Positions 1-5,100 of a stretch of DNA of 5,936 bases are shown here, one piece after another. The first letter of the stretch is position 1, and the number at the start of each line of letters is the position of its first letter. Made by a program: the position numbers and the translations under genes. Location: assembly GCA_929200295.1 (NCBI GenBank), contig CAKMZE010000005.1, positions 45,207 to 51,142 on the forward strand. The letters run 5' to 3'. The notes below the pieces were generated by a model. The model ran no database searches and was not told the origin of the DNA. It was given only the letters and a program-made list of their open reading frames with translations. The stretch comes from an uncultured Alphaproteobacteria bacterium (GTDB lineage Bacteria > Pseudomonadota > Alphaproteobacteria > Rhodobacterales > Rhodobacteraceae).

Positions 1-130
1 CTTTAAAGCGCTCTTCAACAGGCTTTTCTTTGTCGTTGATAATCGCCTTCAGTGCGGCACGCTTTTCAGCATACTGCGCCACCAGCTTTTCACGCTTCAC
101 TTCGCGTGCGATCATGGATTTCTTAGCCAT
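1..130 (-). CDS. rpsN: 30S ribosomal protein S14, 5' part (cut by window edge)
   Basis: S14 binds the 3' (head) domain of 16S rRNA late in small-subunit assembly. Only the first 43 residues are inside the window; the gene runs off position 1. The protein starts MAKKSMIAREVKRE and is rich in Lys, Arg and Glu, as expected for the long (about 101-residue), zinc-independent form of S14. The short zinc form has a different, shorter N-terminus. The ATG is at 130-128 and a strong Shine-Dalgarno GAGGAG lies 8 nt upstream. It follows rplE by 20 nt, the standard spc-operon order, and is surely co-transcribed with it. The identification rests on the N-terminus plus synteny. Confidence 0.93.
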   Translation of the reverse strand, partial: MAKKSMIAREVKREKLVAQYAEKRAALKAIINDKEKPVEERFK

Positions 131-150
131 ATCTTTTTCTCCTCGGCGCT

Positions 151-714
151 TTAGCTGTTGAAAGGCATGTTGAAAGCTTTCAACAGGCTCTTTGCTTCAG
201 CGTCGGTGTTAGCGGTGGTACAAATCACGATGTCCATGCCCCAGTTTTCATCAATCTTATCGAAATTGATTTCCGGGAAAACCAAGTGCTCTTTGATCCC
301 GGTGGCATAGTTGCCGCGACCATCAAAAGACTTGCCTGACACACCGCGAAAGTCACGAATGCGTGGCATTGCAACAGTGATCAAACGATCCAGAAATTCG
401 TACATCCGGTCGCCGCGCAAAGTGACTTTTGCACCCAATGGCATGTCCTCACGCACCCGGAAACCCGCGATGGATTTCTTAGCGCGTGTTGTCATCGCCT
501 TTTGGCCAGCAATGGTTGTCAGATCTTCTTGGGCAGATTTTGCTTTCTTGCTGTCACGGACAGCCTCAGCTCCACATCCGATGTTCAGAACAATCTTGTC
601 CAAACGTGGGATCTGCATATCGTTTTTATACCCGAACTCTTCCTTCATTGCGGCGCGAATAGTCGACGCATAAAGGTCCTTCAGGCGGGGGGTATAGTTT
701 GCAGCATCAAGCAT
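151..714 (-). CDS. rplE: 50S ribosomal protein L5
   Basis: L5 binds 5S rRNA in the central protuberance of the large subunit and contacts the P-site tRNA. The 187-residue product is full length for the alphaproteobacterial family. Recognisable blocks are YKNDMQIPRLDKIVLNIG near residues 29-46, the AKKSIAGFRVRE segment, MPLGAKVTLRGDRMYEFLDR in the middle, the FRGVSGKSFDGRGNY loop and a terminal FNMPFNS. The start ATG shares one base with the TGA stop of rplX (TGATG), so the two genes are probably translationally coupled. The variant NIGCGAEAV, rather than the shorter glycine turn I remember from Rhodobacter, looks like the roseobacter type. No broken or missing segment is visible. Confidence 0.98.
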   Translation of the reverse strand: MLDAANYTPRLKDLYASTIRAAMKEEFGYKNDMQIPRLDKIVLNIGCGAEAVRDSKKAKSAQEDLTTIAGQKAMTTRAKKSIAGFRVREDMPLGAKVTLRGDRMYEFLDRLITVAMPRIRDFRGVSGKSFDGRGNYATGIKEHLVFPEINFDKIDENWGMDIVICTTANTDAEAKSLLKAFNMPFNS

Positions 715-1019
715 CAGATCGCATCCCCTGTTGTCTTAGCAAAACGTACCTTGTTGTCGCCGTCCATGCGGAAACCAACGCGGGTCGCTTTGCCGTTTGC
801 ATCTACAATCGCCAGATTGCTCAACTGGATTGGCATCGCCTTTGGCGTACGCCCACCTTCTGAGGTCTGTGATTGTTTTGTGTGGCGGATCGAAATATTG
901 ACGCCGTCGACAATCGCTTTGCCAGACTGTGGATCAACCGAAGAAATTGTCCCGGTCTTTCCCTTATCCTTACCAGCGAGGACGATGACATTATCACCTT
1001 TGCGGAGTTTAGCAGCCAT
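714..1019 (-). CDS. rplX: 50S ribosomal protein L24
   Basis: L24 is an early assembly-initiating protein that binds the 5' end of 23S rRNA and ends up near the peptide exit tunnel. The product is 101 residues. A KOW motif lies at about residues 4-30 (KLRKGDNVIVLAGKDKGKTG), and a typical VDGVNISIRHTKQSQ stretch follows. It starts 3 nt after the rplN stop codon, with a purine-rich GGAGG inside the end of rplN serving as ribosome binding site, and its own stop overlaps the rplE start by one base. Position in the operon and length both match the family. Confidence 0.97.
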   Translation of the reverse strand: MAAKLRKGDNVIVLAGKDKGKTGTISSVDPQSGKAIVDGVNISIRHTKQSQTSEGGRTPKAMPIQLSNLAIVDANGKATRVGFRMDGDNKVRFAKTTGDAI

Positions 1020-1022
1020 AGC

Positions 1023-1391
1023 TCAAAGCACCTCCGGAGCAAGTGAAATGATTTTCATGAAGTTCTTGCCACGCAGCTCGCGCACAACCGGCCCAAAGAT
1101 ACGTGTTCCCACGGGCTCATTGTTGTTGTTGAGAATAACAGCAGCGTTGCTGTCAAAGCGGATGGCGGTGCCGTCTTCACGACGAACTTCTTTGGACGTG
1201 CGTACAACGACAGCCTTGCGGACATCGCCTTTTTTCACACGACCGCGTGGGATGGCTTCTTTCACCGAAACGACAATGATGTCTCCAACACTGGCGTAAC
1301 GACGGTGAGAACCACCCAGAACCTTAATACACTGAACACGGCGTGCGCCGCTATTGTCAGCAACATCAAGGTTGGTCTGCATCTGGATCAT
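1023..1391 (-). CDS. rplN: 50S ribosomal protein L14
   Basis: L14 sits on the interface side of the 50S subunit, forms an intersubunit bridge and is the docking site of the silencing factor RsfS. The 122-residue product is exactly the usual bacterial length and almost fully conserved: MIQMQTNLDVADNSGARR at the N-terminus, KVLGGSHRRYASVGD, the basic IPRGRVKKGDVRKAVVVRT strand, and the conserved end MKIISLAPEVL. The ATG at 1391 has GGAG 8 nt upstream. Unlike the other junctions of this operon, an 81-nt G+C-rich spacer separates it from rpsQ, which may carry a regulatory structure. Confidence 0.98.
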   Translation of the reverse strand: MIQMQTNLDVADNSGARRVQCIKVLGGSHRRYASVGDIIVVSVKEAIPRGRVKKGDVRKAVVVRTSKEVRREDGTAIRFDSNAAVILNNNNEPVGTRIFGPVVRELRGKNFMKIISLAPEVL

Positions 1392-1472
1392 TTAGATTTC
1401 TCCCGACCTATGAGCGTAGTCCCGATTTCTGTCCGGGGGCCCAGGGTTTCGATTAAGACTGTTGATAAGCGC
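1392..1472 (-). promoter_or_regulatory. 81-nt spacer and leader upstream of rplN
   Basis: This is the only sizeable gap inside the ribosomal operon. On the minus strand it contains a C-rich block CCCCCGG (1439-1433), followed by two copies of TCGGGA (1425-1420 and 1406-1401). The second copy overlaps the GGAG ribosome binding site of rplN. CCCG in the block could pair with CGGG in either copy, giving two mutually exclusive short stems, one of which would cover the ribosome binding site. The stems are only about 4 bp, so this is a weak structural suggestion. I see no clear promoter or terminator here. Confidence 0.25.
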
Positions 1473-1703
1473 CTAGCTGGCGATTACTTCCCAGCGTTTG
1501 GTTTTCGACTTTGGTGCACATTCCTGAATACGGACCTGATCACCAACGTTGAAGGCGTTGTTTTCGTCATGCGCACGATACTTCTTTGACTTACGCACGG
1601 TCTTTTGCAGCAACGGGTGCTTAAAGCGACGCTCGACCTGTACTGTCACAGTCTGAGCATTCTGGTTTGAGGTCACAACCCCTTGGAGGATACGCTTAGG
1701 CAT
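1473..1703 (-). CDS. rpsQ: 30S ribosomal protein S17
   Basis: S17 is a primary 16S rRNA binder of the 5' domain with an OB fold. The 76-residue product is within the family range and shows MPKRILQGVVTSN at the N-terminus, the VQVERRFKHPLLQK loop, RKSKKYRAHDENN, and the C-terminal VRIQECAPKSKTKRWEV stretch, all hallmarks of S17. The start is well set: AAGGAGG lies 8 nt before the ATG, inside the end of rpmC, whose stop is only 3 nt upstream. It is co-transcribed with rpmC; the following gene rplN is 81 nt away. Confidence 0.98.
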   Translation of the reverse strand: MPKRILQGVVTSNQNAQTVTVQVERRFKHPLLQKTVRKSKKYRAHDENNAFNVGDQVRIQECAPKSKTKRWEVIAS

Positions 1704-1706
1704 TGA

Positions 1707-1913
1707 TTAAGCCTCCTTCGCGGCCGCTGCGGCCTTTTCGTTAAGTATGGTTTTGACTTTCGCAGCATTGCGACGTGCCGCACGAATGCCTGCTGTGTTC
1801 TCAAGCTGGCCAGTGGCCTGCTGGAACCGCAAATTGAAAGATTCTTTTTTCAGGTTTGTCAGCTCATCACGAAGCTGATCTGGGGTCTTATCCCGCAGTT
1901 CATTGGCGTTCAT
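1707..1913 (-). CDS. rpmC: 50S ribosomal protein L29
   Basis: L29 is a small two-helix hairpin protein next to L23 at the peptide exit tunnel. The 68-residue product reads MNANELRDKTPDQLRDEL, then a helix with LKKESFNLRFQQATGQLEN (the family signature) and a basic IRAARRNAAKVKTILNEK second helix with an Ala-rich tail. The frame stays open upstream to an ATG at 2009, but that extra 32-residue stretch has no L29 similarity and lies across a promoter. The ATG at 1913, with AAAGGA about 9 nt upstream, is therefore the start. It is the first gene of the operon here: rplP, its usual upstream neighbour, is missing from this window. Confidence 0.97.
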   Translation of the reverse strand: MNANELRDKTPDQLRDELTNLKKESFNLRFQQATGQLENTAGIRAARRNAAKVKTILNEKAAAAAKEA

Positions 1914-1991
1914 GCCATATTCCTTTGTTTCAAACACTGGAAGGCCGCGCAAAACGTTACCTCGAATCCAGTGGATTAGATCGAAGCCCTG

Positions 1992-2020
1992 CCTATAGGA
2001 GGGATTCATGACCCTGGCAA
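1992..2020 (-). promoter_or_regulatory. sigma70-like promoter for the rpmC ribosomal operon
   Basis: On the minus strand a -35 element TTGCCA (2020-2015, 5 of 6 consensus bases) is followed by exactly 17 nt and a -10 element TATAGG (1997-1992, 4 of 6, with the key TAT bases). Transcription would start near 1985, giving a leader of about 70 nt before the rpmC ATG. It lies in the gap between the HEPN-like gene and rpmC, where an operon cut off from rplP would need its own promoter. Read by eye; no start-site data. Confidence 0.6.
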
Positions 2021-2061
2021 GGGGTTAGGCCAATAAAAGCAACATCTAGAGGCGATCACAC

Positions 2062-2802
2062 TTATTGTTTTTCAACAAGCGTTGCGCCATCAATAATTTC
2101 ATTAAGTAATGACATAACAATCAAAGCATGCACCGCATTACGATGCGTCGCAGCGATTTGACCATGTGTATAAGTATTTCGATAAAATGCCCTGACGCCC
2201 TGAAGCATCAGCATTGTCCCTCGCTGGAAATTTTTATTTGTTTCCGAAGTCAAGTCATCCATCACTTTGATCACGGGCTTATCCAGATTAAACGCGCGCC
2301 CAATTTCGCTATCCTTGTCATTTTTCACACCAGCTTTAGCCTTAAAGCTATCTCCCAAAACAATCGCAGCTTTAGCGATAAGACCGTGATAATCAGGATC
2401 AGCCATCGCCATTTCACGATCTAAGCGCGCACGATAATACGGGTGTAAGTAATTTCCAATCTCACCTGACAATTCACGCGGCGCCTGCGCAAGTGCATAT
2501 TGCTCAGCCTTCTCCATAACGTCTGGCAAATCAAAGCCCGCAATATCGATGCAGTCATGAACATGGCAAAATGAAATATGCCTTCTTAAATCACCTAAGC
2601 GACTCTTTGGGAAATCGTCTGGTAACAGCGCAGACAGCTCTTCATAGTCTCTGCTTAACACGGTTTGCACCGCTTCTAATGTTCCGCGCGGCTTTGGGTC
2701 CTCATATTCCGCATCCCGGTACGCAATAACCGCCTGCTCTGTCATCCTGCGGCAAAGTTTTGAAACTTTCGCCAACCACTGTGTTGGATCACCAATCGTC
2801 AT
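2062..2802 (-). CDS. TIGR02391/Ymh-type protein with a HEPN-like R-x4-H motif
   Basis: The 246-residue protein has no signal peptide or membrane segment. Its C-terminal part resembles, from memory, the TIGR02391 (Hypoth_Ymh) family: a block YHGLIAKAAIVLGDSF, then NFQRGTMLMLQGVRAFYRN and YTHG, then a helix ending LLNEIIDG. The R208-N-T-Y-T-H213 segment fits the R-x4-6-H motif with Asn after Arg that marks HEPN ribonucleases; RNA cleavage is inferred, not shown. The N-terminal half, with an RRHISFCHVHDC segment, is unrecognised. I chose the ATG at 2802; a GTG at 2814 is possible, but only the ATG has a purine-rich stretch (GTGGG) upstream. The gene is AT-rich: 103 G+C in the 240 bases 2101-2340, against 134 of 240 in four samples of flanking genes. 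Ymh-type genes are often on mobile DNA, so recent acquisition is likely. Confidence 0.72.
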   Translation of the reverse strand: MTIGDPTQWLAKVSKLCRRMTEQAVIAYRDAEYEDPKPRGTLEAVQTVLSRDYEELSALLPDDFPKSRLGDLRRHISFCHVHDCIDIAGFDLPDVMEKAEQYALAQAPRELSGEIGNYLHPYYRARLDREMAMADPDYHGLIAKAAIVLGDSFKAKAGVKNDKDSEIGRAFNLDKPVIKVMDDLTSETNKNFQRGTMLMLQGVRAFYRNTYTHGQIAATHRNAVHALIVMSLLNEIIDGATLVEKQ

Positions 2803-2876
2803 GTATTTACCCACTTATAAATCGAAAATGAATTCAATCTATAGGTGAAAATAAGCGCCCCGAATAGACCGCGCAA

Positions 2877-3236
2877 TTACACAGGTTTTCGACGCGCCTC
2901 AGCCTCAATCCGCAAAATATCTTCTGCGGGTAAGATCGCCAGGTTCACATGCTCTTCGACCGGGATCAGACCACGCAATTGCAGATCAAGATAGCGCATG
3001 CAACAGACCCGCAGGAACGATGTGAAATTCCCCACATCATGCCCCGCATCTAGGCTTTCATTATATAGCTTATGCAAAAGCTGCGGCACCGAGAGATCGT
3101 CTCTGGCACCGATCACCTCAAGCGTTCGCCAGAACATGTCTTCTAAGCGGACGCTCGTCACCATTCCGTCCATCCGAAAGGACCGCGTTTGCGATGCCCA
3201 AAGAGCCGGGTCAGCGTCAATAAATAACTGGCACAT
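2877..3236 (-). CDS. ribbon-helix-helix domain protein (RHH_4 type)
   Basis: A 119-residue protein that looks like the alphaproteobacterial RHH_4 (PF13467) family. It has an N-terminal MCQLFIDADPALW, then the predicted DNA-binding strand around residues 18-32 (RSFRMDGMVTSVRLE), a helix MFWRTLEVIG, the signature LSVPQLLHKLYNE, and a second helix with FTSFLRVCCMRYLDLQ to about residue 84. A charged C-terminal tail follows. Ribbon-helix-helix proteins usually bind operators as dimers; the target here is unknown. The ATG at 3236 has AAAGGA 8 nt upstream. A longer frame from 3296 would overlap the previous gene and lacks support. It lies 22 nt after the muconolactone-isomerase-like gene, so co-transcription is likely. 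Confidence 0.85.
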   Translation of the reverse strand: MCQLFIDADPALWASQTRSFRMDGMVTSVRLEDMFWRTLEVIGARDDLSVPQLLHKLYNESLDAGHDVGNFTSFLRVCCMRYLDLQLRGLIPVEEHVNLAILPAEDILRIEAEARRKPV

Positions 3237-3258
3237 CTTCAATCCTTTCGAACTTGCA

Positions 3259-3576
3259 TTAATCGCGACCGATACGTTCGCTAACATCCGCGGCAAAGTC
3301 TTCGTAGCGGCGCAATGATTTCACATCGACCTGCACAAGATGGCCCATTTTCTGCATGATTGGCAAATCAAACAAGATTTGATCCAACATATCTGGGCTT
3401 TCCACATTCACCACGGCAATCACGCGCCGCTCTCCCACGACTTTCCAAAGATCAACAACAACGCCTGCTGATTTCGCACCTAATGCGGCTTCGGCCTCTT
3501 CCGCCCAAACCTTGAACAAGCCTTGCTGGCCCATGTCACTGTCGTATGAGACGTTAAAATTAAGATGATATAGCAT
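3259..3576 (-). CDS. muconolactone Delta-isomerase-like small protein
   Basis: This 105-residue protein resembles the ferredoxin-like MIase family (PF02426). It starts MLYHLNFNVSYDSDM, has an amphipathic helix LFKVWAEEAEAALGAK, a strand with VVDLWKVVGERRVIAVVNVES, the helix DMLDQILFDLPIMQKMGH, and a closing strand LVQVDVKSL. True CatC converts muconolactone in the catechol branch of the beta-ketoadipate pathway and usually sits with catA and catB; neither is here. It is therefore more safely called a CatC-like protein of unknown substrate. The start has GGGAGG 9 nt upstream. It lies 36 nt downstream of the glyoxalase-like gene and 22 nt before the ribbon-helix-helix gene, on the same strand. 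Confidence 0.7.
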   Translation of the reverse strand: MLYHLNFNVSYDSDMGQQGLFKVWAEEAEAALGAKSAGVVVDLWKVVGERRVIAVVNVESPDMLDQILFDLPIMQKMGHLVQVDVKSLRRYEDFAADVSERIGRD

Positions 3577-3612
3577 AATAGTAATCCTCCCGATCTGCTA
3601 TGTGTGATGTGA

Positions 3613-4005
3613 TTATTTAAAGCGCCCACCACGGGCGATGACCTCGATCTGATAGCCATCAGGGTCGGCAATGAAGAAAAACCGCGCCAAGAGGCTACCG
3701 CCCGGGCTAAACTCCACAATGTCGTGCGGGGCGTGGCCTGCATCGCTCAGGCGCTGGTGCAGCGCATCCAGGTTCTCAACCGTCAACGCAATGTGACCAT
3801 ACCCATTGCCAAGCTCATAAGGCCCCTCTTGGCCCTTATTGATCGTCAGCTCCAATTCGAAATCTGACGATGGCAAGGCCATGTATATGAGCGTGAAATT
3901 ATCGAAATCTAAGCGATCCGCGATCTCAAGACCAAACGCATCACGGTAAAACGCGACCGAGCGCGCTTCATTGAGGACACGGATCATAGAATGGGCAAGT
4001 TTCAT
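3613..4005 (-). CDS. lactoylglutathione lyase-like VOC (glyoxalase I) protein
   Basis: A 130-residue vicinal-oxygen-chelate protein with two beta-alpha-beta-beta-beta modules (about 1-60 and 66-125). The four metal ligands of E. coli GloA have clear counterparts: H5 (MKLAHSMIRV), E52 (LELTIN), H71 (YGHIALTV) and E121 (DPDGYQIEVI). With the YELGNGYGHIAL block this fits glyoxalase I, which isomerises the methylglyoxal-glutathione hemithioacetal to S-lactoylglutathione in the cytoplasm. VOC enzymes vary in substrate, so the exact reaction is inferred. The ATG at 4005 has AAAGGAA upstream; a frame opening at 4041 adds 12 residues without family similarity. It probably heads a unit with the two genes that follow. 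Confidence 0.85.
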   Translation of the reverse strand: MKLAHSMIRVLNEARSVAFYRDAFGLEIADRLDFDNFTLIYMALPSSDFELELTINKGQEGPYELGNGYGHIALTVENLDALHQRLSDAGHAPHDIVEFSPGGSLLARFFFIADPDGYQIEVIARGGRFK

Positions 4006-4037
4006 GGCAGTGTTTCCTTTGTGTTTGGAAATCACTA

Positions 4038-4080
4038 CCACGCGGTTTTGGACAACGGGTATTACCCGGCTAATACGTGG
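4038..4080. repeat. nested inverted repeat upstream of the glyoxalase-like gene
   Basis: A perfect 13-bp dyad CGGGTATTACCCG (4056-4068, 6-bp arms, 1-bp centre) is flanked by outer arms CCACG (4038-4042) and CGTGG (4076-4080). The whole lies 33 to 75 bp before the glyoxalase-like start codon, in a 109-bp gap where I find no convincing sigma70 promoter. It could be a repressor operator. The very short centre does not suit an RNA hairpin, and no T run follows, so a terminator is unlikely. The binding factor is unknown. Confidence 0.35.
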
Positions 4081-4114
4081 CGATTATTTTACCCAAGCCC
4101 AAACGACCTATCCT

Positions 4115-4450
4115 TTAGTTAGGCCCCTGCCCGCACCACTGCGCTTGCACATCCGCCCCCCAGCCGACCGTCCAGACCCTATCCTCAATCACAGGACGCT
4201 TGAGCAATGTGGGATGTGCTGCAAGCAGCGCCGCCGGATCGCGCGCTTTTTCATCATCTGTCAATGCGCGCCATGTGGTTGATGCGCGGTTTATCGCCTT
4301 ATCAGGAAAGGTTTTAATGATCATCTCAATATCTGCTGCGCTTATCCCATCACCGCGCACATCAATCACTTCAGGTGCATGCCCGGCAGCCACTAAGGCC
4401 TTCAAAGCCTTCCGGCAGGTGTCACAAGATTTTAATCCAAAAAACCGCAT
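4115..4450 (-). CDS. ArsC/Spx-family thioredoxin-fold protein (YffB-like)
   Basis: A 111-residue protein that begins MRFFGLKSCDTCRKAL. The C9-x2-C12 pair follows the first strand of a thioredoxin-like fold. Further ArsC-family marks are the D30-V-R-G-D-G segment, STTWRAL at 57-63 and the LLKRPVI block at 82-88 with the family Arg-Pro. This matches the short YffB/Spx-like branch rather than a proven arsenate reductase; no arsR, arsB or acr3 gene is nearby, so arsenic resistance is not supported. A glutathione- or thiol-linked reductase role is a family-based guess. The ATG at 4450 has a GGGGGA ribosome binding site; a frame opening at 4489 would start inside the promoter leader and adds nothing conserved. 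It diverges from the cold shock gene. Confidence 0.85.
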   Translation of the reverse strand: MRFFGLKSCDTCRKALKALVAAGHAPEVIDVRGDGISAADIEMIIKTFPDKAINRASTTWRALTDDEKARDPAALLAAHPTLLKRPVIEDRVWTVGWGADVQAQWCGQGPN

Positions 4451-4478
4451 ATTGTCCCCCCTCGCGAAACACTCAATC

Positions 4479-4507
4479 CCTATATTCAACGATCACATTT
4501 TTGTCAT
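4479..4507 (-). promoter_or_regulatory. sigma70-like promoter for the ArsC/Spx-like gene
   Basis: On the minus strand ATGACA (4507-4502, 5 of 6 consensus bases), a 17-nt spacer and TATAGG (4484-4479) form a promoter like the one before rpmC, with an identical -10 hexamer. Transcription would begin near 4472, about 22 nt before the ATG. It lies in the 124-bp AT-rich region shared with the divergent cold shock gene, for which I find no equally good promoter. Confidence 0.5.
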
Positions 4508-4574
4508 TTGCATTTTTGATACCCGCGTTATTTCAACTGGAATTGTAGTTAATATAGTATGTCGGAGCGAATAA

Positions 4575-4781
4575 ATGCCCAGTGGAAAAGTAAAATGGTT
4601 TAACGCAGCAAAAGGGTTTGGTTTCATCGAACCCAGCGAAGGTGGGGCAGATGTATTCGTACATGTTTCAGCAATTGAACAATCAGGCCTGACAGGCCTT
4701 AATGACGAAGAAAACGTCACATTCGATCTCATCGAAGGACGTGACGGGCGCAAAATGGCTGGCAACATCGTAAAGGTCTAA
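4575..4781 (+). CDS. CspA-family cold shock protein
   Basis: A 68-residue single-domain cold shock protein, an RNA/ssDNA chaperone with an OB fold that melts mRNA structure. The two nucleic-acid motifs are intact: RNP1 as KGFGFI (13-18) and RNP2 as VFVHVS (27-32), with the stacking residues W8, F15, F17, F28 and H30 all present. The length is typical of stand-alone Csp proteins. The start is set by GGAG (4564-4567), 7 nt before the ATG. It is the only plus-strand gene found, diverges from the ArsC/Spx-like gene and converges on the zinc-ribbon gene, whose stop is 17 bp away. Bacteria of this group carry several csp copies, so I do not assign a specific symbol; cold induction is not shown. Confidence 0.95.
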   Translation: MPSGKVKWFNAAKGFGFIEPSEGGADVFVHVSAIEQSGLTGLNDEENVTFDLIEGRDGRKMAGNIVKV

Positions 4782-4798
4782 ACCGTCACATTGAAATC

Positions 4799-5095
4799 TT
4801 AGTCAAAGATATCTTCTAACGTATCCCAGACTTCTTCCCAGACCTTCTTGCCAAACCCACGCGATTTACGCCGTTTGCCAGGCTTATTGGCATATGACCT
4901 TTCGCGTGGTTTGGCCGGGCGGGTGGGTGTCGCCGCAGGCGCAGTCACCCGGTCCGGCGTCTGGGGAAGAGATTTCATCACATGCAGCGGCGCCCCGCAA
5001 TTTGAACAGGCCAGCTCATGGCGTTTTTTGCCGCGTAACTCTAGTGCAGCTTGGGTCCCGCAGTAACAGCAGGTCATGATCTTGGTGGCTGCCAT
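4799..5095 (-). CDS. small zinc-ribbon protein of unknown function
   Basis: A 98-residue protein I do not recognise beyond its zinc ribbon: C9-C10-x-C12 and C30-x2-C33 (CCYCG and CSNCG) can form a four-Cys zinc site within the first 35 residues. Next comes a Pro/Ala/Thr-rich linker (about 44-62), a strongly basic patch (KPGKRRKSRGFGKK, 71-84) and an acidic, aromatic tail (VWEEVWDTLEDIFD). The basic patch suggests contact with nucleic acid, and the tail could be a short amphipathic helix; both are inferences. It starts 5 nt after the rlmB stop, and AAAGGA spanning the last rlmB codons serves as ribosome binding site, so the two are probably coupled. An inner ATG at residue 7 is a less likely start. 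Confidence 0.75.
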   Translation of the reverse strand: MAATKIMTCCYCGTQAALELRGKKRHELACSNCGAPLHVMKSLPQTPDRVTAPAATPTRPAKPRERSYANKPGKRRKSRGFGKKVWEEVWDTLEDIFD

Positions 5096-5100
5096 GGGTC

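Noticed and set aside
502..1299. 265-codon plus-strand open frame
   Set aside because: It is wholly antisense to rplE, rplX and rplN, which are unmistakable on the minus strand; its translation has low-complexity Ser/Arg/Thr content and no recognisable domain.
1914..2009. 32-residue N-terminal extension of L29
   Set aside because: The extension has no L29 similarity, spans the rpmC promoter -10 region and probable transcription start, and the ATG at 1913 has its own ribosome binding site.
2005..2035. Hairpin ACCCCTTGCCAGGGT as terminator between the HEPN-like gene and rpmC
   Set aside because: The stem is only 4-5 bp, no T run follows, and the bases are better explained as the -35 region of the rpmC promoter.
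2850..2876. Terminator after the ribbon-helix-helix gene
   Set aside because: GCGC and GCGC can pair ahead of a T-rich run, but the stem is only 4 bp with a 12-nt loop, too weak to call.
4115..4450. Arsenate resistance gene
   Set aside because: The ArsC fold is present, but no arsR, arsenite pump or other ars gene is nearby and the protein fits the YffB/Spx-like branch better.
4782..4798. Bidirectional terminator between the convergent cold shock and zinc-ribbon genes
   Set aside because: The 17-bp gap has no inverted repeat or T run; nearby AAGATATCTT (4807-4816) is inside the zinc-ribbon coding sequence and short.
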